A DNA stretch of 64,000 nucleotides from Herbaspirillum rubrisubalbicans (lineage in GTDB: Bacteria > Pseudomonadota > Gammaproteobacteria > Burkholderiales > Burkholderiaceae_D). Both the position numbers and the translations under genes were made by a program. The stretch is from NCBI RefSeq assembly GCF_003719195.1, contig NZ_CP024996.1, positions 1,612,001 to 1,676,000 on the forward strand, read 5' to 3'. Numbering within the stretch: the first letter of the stretch is position 1; every line of letters begins with the position of its first letter. Under the pieces are notes generated by a model. That model was not told where the DNA came from. It saw only the letters and a list, made by a program, of their open reading frames with translations, and did no database searches. Positions 23,442 through 32,410 of this stretch are shown piece by piece.

Positions 23442-26339
23442 ATGAACCAGCTCAATGAAACGGATTACGGCACCCCCGCACGGGCCTCGGAACAGATGGT
23501 CACGCTGGAGATCGACGGCGTGCAGGTGACGGTGCCGGCCGGCACCTCGGTGATGCGCGCCTCGGTCGAGGCCGGTATCAACGTGCCCAAGCTGTGCGCC
23601 ACCGATAGCCTGGAACCCTTCGGTTCCTGCCGCCTGTGCCTGGTGGAAATCGAAAAGGATGGTCGCAGGATGAAGGGTTATCCGGCCTCCTGCACCACGC
23701 CCTGCGAACCCGGCATGAAGGTGCAGACGCAAACGCCCAAGCTGGCCGAGATCCGGCGCGGCGTGATGGAGCTCTACATCTCCGACCACCCGCTGGATTG
23801 CCTGACCTGTCCCACCAACGGCAACTGCGAACTGCAGGACATGGCCGGCGTGGTCGGCCTGCGTGAAGTGCGCTATGGCTACGAGGGGGAGAACCACACC
23901 AAGATGAAGAAGGATGAATCCAATCCCTACTTCACCTATGACCCCTCCAAGTGCATCGTCTGCAACCGCTGCGTGCGGGCTTGCGAAGAAACCCAAGGCA
24001 CCTTTGCACTGACCATCAATGGTCGCGGTTTCGAATCGCGCGTCTCGGCCGGGCAGATGGATACCTTCATGGAATCGGAGTGCGTTTCCTGCGGCGCCTG
24101 CGTCGAGGCTTGCCCGACCGCCACCTTGACCGAGAAGACCGTCATCATGCTGGGCCAGGCCGAGCACAGCAAGGTCACCACCTGCGCCTATTGCGGCGTG
24201 GGCTGCTCCTTCAAGGCCGAGATGAAGGGCAATGAAGTGGTGCGCATGGTGCCGTACAAGGATGGCAAGGCCAACCAGGGCCACTCTTGCGTCAAGGGCC
24301 GTTTCGCCTGGGGCTATGCGACCCACAAGGATCGCATCTTAAACCCCATGATCCGCAAGAGCATCAACGATCCCTGGCGCGAAGTGTCGTGGGAAGAAGC
24401 GTTGTCCTATGCGGCCAGCGAGTTCCGCCGCATCCAGGCCAAGCATGGCAAGGATTCCATCGGCGGCATCACCTCTTCGCGTTGTACCAATGAAGAGACC
24501 TACCTGGTGCAGAAGCTGGTGCGCGCCGCCTTCGGCAACAACAACGTCGATACCTGCGCGCGGGTGTGCCATTCGCCCACCGGCTATGGCTTGAAGCAGA
24601 CCCTGGGCGAGTCGGCGGGCACCCAGACCTTCGAATCGGTGATGCATTCCGACGTCATCCTCATCATGGGCGCCAACCCGGCTTCCGGCCACCCGGTCTT
24701 TGCCTCGCAGATCAAGCGCCGCGTGCGCCAGGGCGCCAAGCTGATCGTGATCGATCCGCGCACTACCGAGATGGTCAAGTCGCCGCACATCCAGGCCGAC
24801 TATCACCTCAAGCTGCGCCCCGGTACCAACACCGCCATCATCACCGCGCTGGCGCATGTGATTCTCTCCGAGGGCTTGCAGGATGAAGCCTACATCCAGG
24901 AGCGCTGCGATCTGCAGTCCTACCAGGACTGGAAGGAATTCGTCCTGCGTGCCGACAATTCGCCCGAAGCCATGGCGGCCATTACCGGCGTGCCGGCTGA
25001 GACCATCCGTGGCGCCGCACGGCTGTATGCCACCGGCGGCAATGCCGCGATCTACTACGGCCTGGGCGTGACCGAACATGCGCAGGGTTCGACCACCGTG
25101 ATGGGCATCGCCAACCTGGCCATGTGCACCGGCAACGTCGGTCGTGAAGGCGTGGGTGTGAACCCGCTGCGGGGCCAGAACAATGTGCAGGGTTCCTGCG
25201 ACATGGGTTCCTTCCCGCACGAGCTGCCGGGTTATCGCCACATCTCGGACTCCACCGTGCGCGGTCAGTTCGAACAGGCCTGGGGCGTGACGCTCAATCC
25301 TGAACCGGGCCTGCGCATTCCCAACATGTTCGATGCCGCGCTCGATGGCAGCTTCAAGGGTCTGTATTGCGAAGGTGAAGATATCGTCCAGTCCGACCCC
25401 AATACCCAGCATGTGGCGGCCGCCTTGCAAGCGATGGAATGCATCGTGGTGCAGGATCTTTTCCTCAACGAAACCGCCAAGTATGCGCACGTGTTCCTGC
25501 CCGGTTCGTCCTTCCTGGAAAAGGATGGCACCTTCACCAATGCCGAGCGCCGCATCTCGCGCGTGCGCAAGGTGATGCCGGCCAAAGCCGGCAAGTCCGA
25601 CTGGGAAGTCACGGTAGCCTTGGCCGAAGCGCTGGGTTATCCGATGCCGTACAATCACCCCTCGGAGATCATGGATGAAATCGCCGCCCTGACCCCCAGC
25701 TTCCACGGCGTGAGCTACGACAAGCTGGAAAAACTTGGCAGCATCCAGTGGCCATGCAACGAAGCGGCACCGGAAGGCACGCCCATCATGCACGTAGGCA
25801 GCTTCATCCGAGGCAAGGGCAAGTTCATCAACACGCAGTACTTCGCCACCGATGAGAAGGTGACCCAGCGTTACCCGCTGATCCTGACCACCGGCCGCAT
25901 CCTGTCGCAGTACAACGTGGGCGCGCAGACGCGCCGCACCGAGAACTCGCAATGGCATAGCGAAGACCGGCTGGAAATCCACCCGCACGATGCCGAGGAC
26001 CGTGGCATCCGCGAGGGCGACTGGGTCGGGGTGGAATCGCGCGCCGGCCAGACCGTATTGCGCGCCACCGTTACCGAGAACGTGCAACCGGGCGTGGTCT
26101 ATACCACCTTCCACTTCCCGGAATCCGGGGCCAACGTGATCACCACCGACAACTCCGACTGGGCCACCAACTGCCCCGAGTACAAGGTGACGGCGGTACA
26201 GGTGATGCCGGTGACCCAGCCGTCCGAATGGCAGCAGCATTACGAGCGCTTCAACCGCGAGCAACTGGAATTGCTCAAGGGTGACAAGCAGGGTGACAAG
26301 CAGATCGACAAACAGGCCGAACCACTGGTCACCAAGTAA
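23442..26339 (+). CDS. fdsA: NAD-dependent formate dehydrogenase alpha subunit (Mo-bis-MGD)
   Basis: A 965-residue catalytic subunit. The N terminus has a [2Fe-2S] domain (LCATDSLEPFGSCRLCLVEI) and a NuoG-like His-Cys3 motif (DHPLDCLTCPTNGNCELQ). Two ferredoxin clusters follow (CIVCNRCVRACEE, CVSCGACVEACP), then the [4Fe-4S] of the molybdopterin domain (TCAYCGVGCSFK). The Mo ligand is Cys376 in VCHSPTGYG, with the adjacent catalytic His, so this is a Cys rather than selenocysteine enzyme. I prefer ATG 23442, which follows GAGGAG, over 23424. It oxidises formate to CO2. Confidence 0.94.
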   Translation: MNQLNETDYGTPARASEQMVTLEIDGVQVTVPAGTSVMRASVEAGINVPKLCATDSLEPFGSCRLCLVEIEKDGRRMKGYPASCTTPCEPGMKVQTQTPKLAEIRRGVMELYISDHPLDCLTCPTNGNCELQDMAGVVGLREVRYGYEGENHTKMKKDESNPYFTYDPSKCIVCNRCVRACEETQGTFALTINGRGFESRVSAGQMDTFMESECVSCGACVEACPTATLTEKTVIMLGQAEHSKVTTCAYCGVGCSFKAEMKGNEVVRMVPYKDGKANQGHSCVKGRFAWGYATHKDRILNPMIRKSINDPWREVSWEEALSYAASEFRRIQAKHGKDSIGGITSSRCTNEETYLVQKLVRAAFGNNNVDTCARVCHSPTGYGLKQTLGESAGTQTFESVMHSDVILIMGANPASGHPVFASQIKRRVRQGAKLIVIDPRTTEMVKSPHIQADYHLKLRPGTNTAIITALAHVILSEGLQDEAYIQERCDLQSYQDWKEFVLRADNSPEAMAAITGVPAETIRGAARLYATGGNAAIYYGLGVTEHAQGSTTVMGIANLAMCTGNVGREGVGVNPLRGQNNVQGSCDMGSFPHELPGYRHISDSTVRGQFEQAWGVTLNPEPGLRIPNMFDAALDGSFKGLYCEGEDIVQSDPNTQHVAAALQAMECIVVQDLFLNETAKYAHVFLPGSSFLEKDGTFTNAERRISRVRKVMPAKAGKSDWEVTVALAEALGYPMPYNHPSEIMDEIAALTPSFHGVSYDKLEKLGSIQWPCNEAAPEGTPIMHVGSFIRGKGKFINTQYFATDEKVTQRYPLILTTGRILSQYNVGAQTRRTENSQWHSEDRLEIHPHDAEDRGIREGDWVGVESRAGQTVLRATVTENVQPGVVYTTFHFPESGANVITTDNSDWATNCPEYKVTAVQVMPVTQPSEWQQHYERFNREQLELLKGDKQGDKQIDKQAEPLVTK

Positions 26340-26416
26340 CGGCGCAGCGCAGGCCGGTGCGCGCTGCCCAGATTTTTTTTTGCAGACACGAGCCCGGCCA
26401 AGCCGCGCAGGACAGC

Positions 26417-27271
26417 ATGAATACACGCAACAGCAATACCCGCAACAGCGGCCCCGTCATCGATGAAGCCAGCGGCGACTACGCCACCTTTGCCCATGTG
26501 CAGGTGGATCGTTGGCGCGATGGCCAGCGCGAGACGGTGGACGATGTCGTGGCCGAGGAAGTGCCGATCGCGCTGGAATACAACGGCATCTCGCACGCCG
26601 TGATGATGGCTACGCCCACCGACCTGGAAGATTTTGCGCTGGGTTTTTCGCTCACCGAAGGCATCCTGGCCGCGCCCGGCGAATTGTATGAATGCGAGAT
26701 CTTGCCTGGTTGCGAAGGTGTGCAGGTGCAGATGCGCATTGCCACTGAACGCTTCGTGGCGTTGAAGGAAAAGCGCCGCAACCTCACCGGGCGCACCGGT
26801 TGCGGCCTGTGTGGCGCCGAGACGCTGGAGCAGGCGGTGCGGCATCCGCAGGCGGTGGCGGCCGGCGCGCTCTTCACGGTGCAGCAGGTGCACGCGGCAT
26901 TTGAACAGATGCAGTCGCGCCAGCAGTTACAGCAGGTGACCGGCGCCACCCATGCGGCGGCGTGGATGGATGTCGAGGGACGCATCGTGCTGGTACGTGA
27001 AGATGTCGGTCGCCACAATGCGCTGGACAAGCTCATTGGTGCATTGGCGCAAGAGGGCGCCGACTTTTCGCAGGGCGCGGCCATCATCACCAGCCGCGCC
27101 AGTTATGAGATGGTGCAGAAGGCGGCCATGGTAGGCATCGGCTTCATCGCTGCCGTCTCGGCCCCGACGGCACTGGCGATCCGGCTGGCCGAGGAGACCG
27201 ATGTGACGCTGCTGGGCTTCGTGCGCAAGCAGGGGCATGTGGTGTATGCGCGGCCACAGCGTTTGCGGTGA
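26417..27271 (+). CDS. fdsC: Formate dehydrogenase sulfurtransferase (FdhD/FdsC)
   Basis: A 284-residue FdhD-family sulfurtransferase. It transfers sulfur to the bis-MGD cofactor before insertion into FdsA. The CxxC pair is Cys129 and Cys132 in TGCGLCGAE; LVREDVGRHNALDKLIG is the second family motif and binds the cofactor. ATG 26417 follows AGGA. The upstream poly-T tract and in-frame extension are not coding-like. Confidence 0.9.
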   Translation: MNTRNSNTRNSGPVIDEASGDYATFAHVQVDRWRDGQRETVDDVVAEEVPIALEYNGISHAVMMATPTDLEDFALGFSLTEGILAAPGELYECEILPGCEGVQVQMRIATERFVALKEKRRNLTGRTGCGLCGAETLEQAVRHPQAVAAGALFTVQQVHAAFEQMQSRQQLQQVTGATHAAAWMDVEGRIVLVREDVGRHNALDKLIGALAQEGADFSQGAAIITSRASYEMVQKAAMVGIGFIAAVSAPTALAIRLAEETDVTLLGFVRKQGHVVYARPQRLR

Positions 27272-27340
27272 AGTGCACGATTGGCAGGATTGGCAGTCTT
27301 GGATCAAACAGTTGATGAACAGAGCAGGAGGAGAGCACGC

Positions 27341-27568
27341 ATGAATACCGAACACCTGGTCAAGATGGCCAACCAGATTGGCAATTTCTTTTCCACCATG
27401 CCGGACCGCGACCAGGCCATCGCCGACCTGGCCACGCACCTCAAACGTTTCTGGGAACCGCGGATGCGCAAGGCGTTTCTGGCGCACGTCGAGCAGACCC
27501 AAGGGGCGGGCGTGGATGCCATCGTGCTGGAGGCGGTGAGCCGGCATTTGCAGCAGTTGGCGGTGTAG
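27341..27568 (+). CDS. fdsD: Formate dehydrogenase delta subunit
   Basis: A 75-residue FdsD-family protein (LVKMANQIGNFFSTMPDRDQA, LKRFWEPRMRKAFLAHVEQ), a small helical assembly subunit of the fds enzyme. AGGAGGAGAG precedes the start. It is the last gene of the operon and is followed by an intrinsic terminator. Confidence 0.9.
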   Translation: MNTEHLVKMANQIGNFFSTMPDRDQAIADLATHLKRFWEPRMRKAFLAHVEQTQGAGVDAIVLEAVSRHLQQLAV

Positions 27569-27597
27569 CGCTGCGGCGTTCTTGTGATTTCTGATGA

Positions 27598-27627
27598 AAC
27601 CGCTCGGCTTGCTGGGCGGTTTTTTTG
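27598..27627 (+). terminator. Intrinsic terminator of the fds operon
   Basis: AACCGC and GCGGTT enclose a short loop and are followed by an uninterrupted run of eight T. Confidence 0.75.
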
Positions 27628-27766
27628 TGGGCAGAAAAATGATGACACCGCAGACAGTGCGCCGTTATCCTTTGCGCAATCGGCGTCAGCGCCAAGCGCT
27701 TGTCGATCAGCAGATCAGAGGGAGAACGCAGCGCTTGCCACAGCCTGCGTCCTGGGATGAACAATA

Positions 27767-27792
27767 GACCCTGGGCAAATCCAGGGTCAAAT
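27767..27792 (+). promoter_or_regulatory. Candidate LysR box upstream of the 27813 regulator
   Basis: GACCCTGG and CCAGGGTC form an 8-bp inverted repeat with a 6-bp spacer. The same bases read as two 11-bp repeats, CTGGGCAAATC and CAGGGTCAAAT. The second is repeated exactly at 35477-35487 upstream of the catabolic operon. Confidence 0.55.
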
Positions 27793-27812
27793 GATTGTCT
27801 GGAATGTTGCGC

Positions 27813-28739
27813 ATGAAGCAAATGAATATCGGTGCAGTCGACCTGAACCTGCTCAAGACCTTCATCGTCATCTGGGAATTGCGCAGCCTCACCGCGGCTG
27901 CCGATCGCCTGCACCTGACCCAGCCCGCCGTAAGCCACGCGCTGCGCCGTCTGCGCGAGATGTTCGATGATCCCTTGTTCGTGCGCAGCACCAGCGCCAT
28001 GGTGCCGACCGAAACCGCGATCCGCCTGCATGAGCCGATTGCGCGTGCGCTGGGCATCATCCACGAAGCCCTGCATACCCACGCCAGCTTCGATCCGGTC
28101 ACGGCCACGCGCACCTTCCACCTGGTGATGTCGGACATGTCCTGTAGCCACGTGCTGCCGATGCTCATGGAAGAGCTGGCCCATGCCGCCCCGCATGTCT
28201 CCCTCGAAGTGCAGCAGATGGCCATGGAAAACCTGGGCGCGGCCATGCGCAATGGCGACATCGACCTGGCCTTCGGCTATCTGCCGGGTTTGCCCGAGGA
28301 TTGTCAGAGCCAGTTGGTGCTCTACGACGATTACATCTGCATGTTGCGCCGTGCGCATCCGCTGGCAGGCCAGCCGTTGACCATGGAAAACCTGCTGCAG
28401 TTGCGCTACGTCTACGCCAATACCAATACCACTGGCCACCAACTGGCCGAGGACGTGCTGCGCAATGCGGGCGTGAAGCGTGACTTCGCGCTGCGGATGC
28501 CGCACTTCACGGTGGCGCCGCAGATCGTGCGGCATACCGACCTGGCGCTGTTCCTGCCGCGCAGTATCGCCGAGCGTCATAACCTCGATGATGCCTTCGT
28601 GTTGCTGGACCTGCCGCTGGAGATGCCGCGCATTCCAGTGAGCATCTATACGCATACGCGCTTTTCGGCTGACTCGGGCATACAGTGGCTGCGCAGTTTG
28701 TTGATTGAAATGTTCGGGCGCGAGACAGAGATGGCCTGA
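27813..28739 (+). CDS. LysR-type regulator (NodD/NahR-like)
   Basis: A 308-residue LysR protein of the NodD/NahR/SyrM branch. The recognition region is DLNLLKTFIVIWELRSLTAAADRLHLTQPAVSHALRRLREMFDDPLFVR, and the effector domain contains VMSDMSCSHVLPMLMEEL and DIDLAFGYLPGLP, as in aromatic-responsive regulators. In-frame ATGs at 27804 and 27822 are alternatives. It starts just after the candidate box at 27767-27792. It may activate its own region and the convergent operon ending at 30081, which shares the box; the inducer may be aromatic. Confidence 0.82.
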   Translation: MKQMNIGAVDLNLLKTFIVIWELRSLTAAADRLHLTQPAVSHALRRLREMFDDPLFVRSTSAMVPTETAIRLHEPIARALGIIHEALHTHASFDPVTATRTFHLVMSDMSCSHVLPMLMEELAHAAPHVSLEVQQMAMENLGAAMRNGDIDLAFGYLPGLPEDCQSQLVLYDDYICMLRRAHPLAGQPLTMENLLQLRYVYANTNTTGHQLAEDVLRNAGVKRDFALRMPHFTVAPQIVRHTDLALFLPRSIAERHNLDDAFVLLDLPLEMPRIPVSIYTHTRFSADSGIQWLRSLLIEMFGRETEMA

Positions 28740-28780
28740 CCCCGGCGCTACTGATTTTATTTTTTGACTGGAGCCACACC

Positions 28781-29104
28781 ATGAGTATTGCCGTCACCGG
28801 AGACGTTCCCTATTACGCCGTCATCTTCACTTCCCTGCGCACCGAGGGCGATCATGGCTATGGCCAGATGGCCGATGCCATGGTGCAGGCAGCTTCGCGC
28901 CAGCCGGGTTTTCTGGGCATGGAGTCGGCGCGGGAAGAAGTCGGCATCACTGTCAGCTATTGGGAGAGCCTGGAAGCCATCGCCGCGTGGAAACGCGATC
29001 TGGACCACCAGATGGCCCAGCGCCTGGGGCGCGAGCAGTGGTACCAGGCCTATAAGACCCGCATCTGCAAGGTTGAGAGGGATTACGCCTTCGTCCGGGA
29101 TTAA
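28781..29104 (+). CDS. Antibiotic-biosynthesis-monooxygenase (ABM) domain protein
   Basis: A 107-residue dimeric alpha+beta-barrel protein. YYAVIFTSLRTEGDHGYGQMADAMVQAASRQPGFLGMESAREEVGITVSYWESLEAIAAWKRDLDHQ-type layout, read in separate pieces, is that of YqjZ-like ABM proteins. These can be small cofactor-free oxygenases or only structural relatives. It is 42 bases after the LysR gene and likely cotranscribed with it. Confidence 0.75.
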   Translation: MSIAVTGDVPYYAVIFTSLRTEGDHGYGQMADAMVQAASRQPGFLGMESAREEVGITVSYWESLEAIAAWKRDLDHQMAQRLGREQWYQAYKTRICKVERDYAFVRD

Positions 29105-29141
29105 TTTAGAATCGAGAACCCTGACAAAGCAAGGAGTTCCC

Positions 29142-29981
29142 ATGTCCAGCTCTAGTATCGCCCAGCGGCGTGCCGCGTTCCGTCACCTTCATCAAAGCGG
29201 GTGCTTTGTCTTGCCCAACCCTTGGGATGTGGGCAGCGCCAAGATGCTTGCCAGCATGGGATTCAAATGCCTGGCTACTACCAGCTCGGGATACGCATGG
29301 TCTACCGGTCGGCCAGAGGGGGAGGTATCTCGCGACCAAACCATCGCGCATCTTCGCCAAATGGTCGATGCGACCGAACTGCCGATCAACGCCGATTTCG
29401 AAAGTGGATTTGGTGCGACCTTGGAAGAGGTGACAGAAAGTGTGCGGATGGCTATCGATACCGGCGTCGCAGGCCTGTCGATAGAAGATTCCACAGGAAG
29501 CGCTGCGCTGCCCTTGAGGAGCATCGCCGAGTCAGTGGAGCGCATTCGTGCGGCCAAGCTGGCCATTGCCGAATCGGGTGAAGATGTCCTGCTCATTGGA
29601 CGTGCCGAGAATTTCTTTGTTGGGCAGCCCGATCTCGATGACGCCTTGCGCCGTCTGAAAGCCTACGCCGAGGCCGGGGCGGATTGTCTATATGCCCCCG
29701 GTATCAAGACTGCCGAGCAGATCAAGGCAGTGGTGGCAGCCGTCGCGCCCAAGCCGGTAAATGTTCTGATCGGCTGGCCATCGGAGCTGACGCTGCAGGA
29801 CCTGGAGCATCTGGGCGTGCGACGTGTCAGTCTGGGCGGCGCACTGGCGCGTGCGGCGTGGGGATGCGCACAACGCGCGGCGCGCACGATCTTGAACGAT
29901 GGAAATTTCAGCGGATTGGCCGGAGCCCCCTCTGGCTTGGAGCTCAATACGCTTTTTGGACAACAAGATCCACGCGAGTAA
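29142..29981 (+). CDS. Isocitrate lyase/PEP mutase superfamily protein
   Basis: A 279-residue (beta/alpha)8 protein of the ICL/PEPM superfamily. It contains CFVLPNPWDVGSAKMLASMG, the ATTSSGYAWSTGRPEGE loop, INADFESGFG (Mg-binding acidic residues) and LSIEDSTG. The KKCGH loop of true isocitrate lyases is absent, so a C-C or P-C bond lyase acting on a 2-oxoacid-like substrate is more likely. AAGGAG precedes ATG 29142. Confidence 0.82.
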   Translation: MSSSSIAQRRAAFRHLHQSGCFVLPNPWDVGSAKMLASMGFKCLATTSSGYAWSTGRPEGEVSRDQTIAHLRQMVDATELPINADFESGFGATLEEVTESVRMAIDTGVAGLSIEDSTGSAALPLRSIAESVERIRAAKLAIAESGEDVLLIGRAENFFVGQPDLDDALRRLKAYAEAGADCLYAPGIKTAEQIKAVVAAVAPKPVNVLIGWPSELTLQDLEHLGVRRVSLGGALARAAWGCAQRAARTILNDGNFSGLAGAPSGLELNTLFGQQDPRE

Positions 29982-30080
29982 AAAGACCAAATCGGAAAAC
30001 CTTCCCCGTGGTCTGCCGACGGAAGTCAGAACATTGCAGCGCTACGTTTTTGGAGCAATGACGTGGTTTCGTTTGCGACT

Positions 30081-30929
30081 TTATCTCCTGGCCGCTTCGC
30101 CATCCGTGCAGGGCATGGACCACACCCGCTGCAAGAAATCCAGCACCGCCTGCGCAAACGGCCCAGGGATCTGGTCGGGCATGGGCACCATGCCTTCTTC
30201 CAACGTCTCTAGCTGGCTGCCGGCAATGAGTTGGGCGATGCGTTCGGCATAGGGCGCGGCGTGCGGATCGCGACCGGCGCGCAGGACCAGCGTGGGTGAG
30301 TGCACCAGGCCGATGCGCGCCTCCATCACGTAATTGCGTACCACCATGTGGCCATGCGCAGCCATCTCACCTGCCTTGAGGGCGTCCATCATGAAGCGCG
30401 ACAGCAGTTCGGTATCGCCTGGCGGGTAGTAGGGCTGGCGGCGCTGCCACAGTTCTTGCAAGTGGCTGCCGTCGGCGCGTACCACCACATCGTCGATGGC
30501 GCGTTTGCCGGCATGGGCGCTGCGGTGAGCGGCATCGTTGTAGGAGCAGGAGGACAGTACCAGCGCCGCCACCCGTTCGGGGGCGGCGGCGGCGATTTCC
30601 ATGGCCGTGGCCGCGCCGGTATGGTGGCCGACCACGGCGGCCTTGCTGATGCCTAGTTGATCCATCACTTCCAGCGCCAGTTGCGCCCAGCGCTCGATGC
30701 TGTGTGCGGACAAGGGCGGCTTGCAGGAGTCGCCAAAACCGAGGGTATCGATGGCAATCGCCCAGTACGCTTGCCCCAGCAGCGGCAGCACGTCGCGATA
30801 TTCATCCCAGGAGCGCGGCGTCTGGTGCAGCAGCAGCACCGGCCGACCTTGCCCCATGCTGGCCACGTGCAGCGGGCCAGCCGTGGTTTGAATGAATTGT
30901 CGGCGCAATGCGTGCTGTTGTGGCTGCAT
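30081..30929 (-). CDS. Alpha/beta-hydrolase-fold protein lacking the usual catalytic residues
   Basis: A 282-residue alpha/beta-hydrolase fold. The oxyanion segment LLLHQTPRSWDEY (about residues 31-44) and cap region are normal. The nucleophile elbow reads GHHTG (residues 101-105), placing His103 where Ser, Asp or Cys is expected. The usual C-terminal GH motif reads EEGMVPMPDQ, so the catalytic His also appears replaced. The acid position (GRDPHAA) is retained. It is the last gene of the operon. It may be a pseudoenzyme or use different chemistry; related GHHTG proteins may exist in databases, which I could not check. Confidence 0.8.
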   Translation of the reverse strand: MQPQQHALRRQFIQTTAGPLHVASMGQGRPVLLLHQTPRSWDEYRDVLPLLGQAYWAIAIDTLGFGDSCKPPLSAHSIERWAQLALEVMDQLGISKAAVVGHHTGAATAMEIAAAAPERVAALVLSSCSYNDAAHRSAHAGKRAIDDVVVRADGSHLQELWQRRQPYYPPGDTELLSRFMMDALKAGEMAAHGHMVVRNYVMEARIGLVHSPTLVLRAGRDPHAAPYAERIAQLIAGSQLETLEEGMVPMPDQIPGPFAQAVLDFLQRVWSMPCTDGEAARR

Positions 30930-30980
30930 GAGGCTCTTCGGGGAGGCAGGAGGGACGGCGGTGACAGGCGAGATGAAGAA

Positions 30981-31544
30981 TTATTCCTTCATCAGCACCG
31001 AATAGCTCGGCACATTGTTGGCCCACCCCGTAGCAAGCGGCGCGACGAACACGTTTTCGGTGCGGGTGCGGGCGATTTTCCAGACGCCATCGACCTTGGT
31101 GAAGAGATTGTTCAGGCGGCTGGAGCGCAGCAGCGAGGAACCGTCGCCGAAGATCCAGGGCTGGCAATGGACCCACTGGCCATCGGCACGGGTGCAATCG
31201 GCATTGACATGGATCTGCTCCGAGGTCAGGTAGTGCACGTTCAACAGCAGTTCCGGGTCTTTCTTCTGGCCCCAGAAGGCCTGGAAGTGTTTGCGGATCG
31301 CGTCCTTGCCGATGGCCTGGCCGAACTGGCCTTCGTAATAGGCGCCCACGCCTTCCCAGATGGCGTCTTCGGCATAGAGTTCGAGGATCTTCTCGATGCG
31401 CTCGGCGTCATCGGCCACCGGTTCCGGGCAGGGGGTGTCGCACAGGAACATGTAGCGCGCCTGGAGACGGCGGATGTCGGCCTCGGCGTCGAGGATGTCG
31501 AGGCGGCGTTTGAGTTGCAGGATTTCTTGGGTGATGTCGCTCAT
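30981..31544 (-). CDS. NTF2-like / SnoaL-fold protein
   Basis: A 187-residue NTF2-like cone-shaped protein (ILQLKRRLDILDAEADIRRLQARYMFLCD, LYAEDAIWEGVGAYYEGQFGQAIGKDAIRKHF, GVWKIARTRTENVFVAPL). Family members include SnoaL-type cyclases, ketosteroid-isomerase-like proteins and small dehydratases. I chose ATG 31544 because the family starts there; the longer frame upstream overlaps the permease gene on a shadow frame. It probably acts on the product of the operon monooxygenase. Confidence 0.75.
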   Translation of the reverse strand: MSDITQEILQLKRRLDILDAEADIRRLQARYMFLCDTPCPEPVADDAERIEKILELYAEDAIWEGVGAYYEGQFGQAIGKDAIRKHFQAFWGQKKDPELLLNVHYLTSEQIHVNADCTRADGQWVHCQPWIFGDGSSLLRSSRLNNLFTKVDGVWKIARTRTENVFVAPLATGWANNVPSYSVLMKE

Positions 31545-31591
31545 GGTGAAGAAGTCTCGTTGGTGATCTTGTGATGAAAAGCCCGCTGCAC

Positions 31592-32410
31592 TTACAGGTA
31601 GCGCGCCAACAGCCTGCGCGTGGCGATCCGCAGCACACGGTCGAACAGGTAGCCCAGCAGGCCCAGGGCTATGATGCCGACGAACACCCATTCGGTGCGA
31701 CTGAAGTTGCGCGCGGTCCAGATCAGCGCGCCCAGGCCTTCGCGGGCCGAGACGATCTCGGCCGATACCACGGTGAGGAAGGAATTGCCCATCGCGATGC
31801 GGGCTCCGGTGACCATGTAGGGCACGGTCGAGGGCAGGATCACGGTGGTCAACATCTTCCATGGTCCGGCGCCCAGCGAGGCCGCCGCCCGCAGGCGCAG
31901 CGGATTGACCGCCTGCACCCCGGCGATGGTGTTGAGGGTGACGATGAAGACGGTGGTGTAGAAGATCAGCGCGATCTTCGACAGTTCGCCGGGGCCCAGC
32001 CAGATCACGGCCAGGGTGACGAAGGCAATCGGTGGAATGAAACGGAAGAATTCGATATAGGGATCGAGCAACTGCCGCACGATCTCGAAGCGGCCCATGA
32101 AGATGCCCAGTGGCACGCCGATGACCACACCCGCTCCCCAGCCGGCCAGGATGCGACAGGAAGAGGCCAGCACCGATTGCTGCAGGGTGCCGTCGCTGAT
32201 CAACTCCAGTGCCGCGGACCAGGTCATCGAGACCGAGGGCAGGAACAGCGGCGAGGTGGTCATCGAGACCAGTTGCCACAGCACCAGGCCGCCGACGATG
32301 GCAATGACCGAGATCAGGAAGGGACGGGCGGCTTTGACGCGGCTGCCCAGCTTGGATGGCGTGGCCGAGGCGGAAGCGCTGGCCGTGGCGGTCTGTGTGA
32401 GTTGCGTCAT
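31592..32410 (-). CDS. ABC permease, nitrate/sulfonate/taurine type
   Basis: A 272-residue SsuC/TauC-like permease with about six helices. After a cytoplasmic N terminus it shows LLDPYIEFFRFIPPIAFVTLAVIWLG and the EAA loop RLRAAASLGAGPWKMLTTVILPSTVPYMVTG (about residues 170-200). The start overlaps the ATPase stop by four bases. It forms a homodimeric channel with the ATPase at 32407 and the binding protein at 33208. Confidence 0.85.
   Translation of the reverse strand: MTQLTQTATASASASATPSKLGSRVKAARPFLISVIAIVGGLVLWQLVSMTTSPLFLPSVSMTWSAALELISDGTLQQSVLASSCRILAGWGAGVVIGVPLGIFMGRFEIVRQLLDPYIEFFRFIPPIAFVTLAVIWLGPGELSKIALIFYTTVFIVTLNTIAGVQAVNPLRLRAAASLGAGPWKMLTTVILPSTVPYMVTGARIAMGNSFLTVVSAEIVSAREGLGALIWTARNFSRTEWVFVGIIALGLLGYLFDRVLRIATRRLLARYL

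Noticed and set aside
24339..26426. 695-codon open frame antisense to fdsA
   Set aside because: It lies wholly opposite a convincing enzyme gene, has no recognisable domain, and long antisense frames are expected at this G+C.
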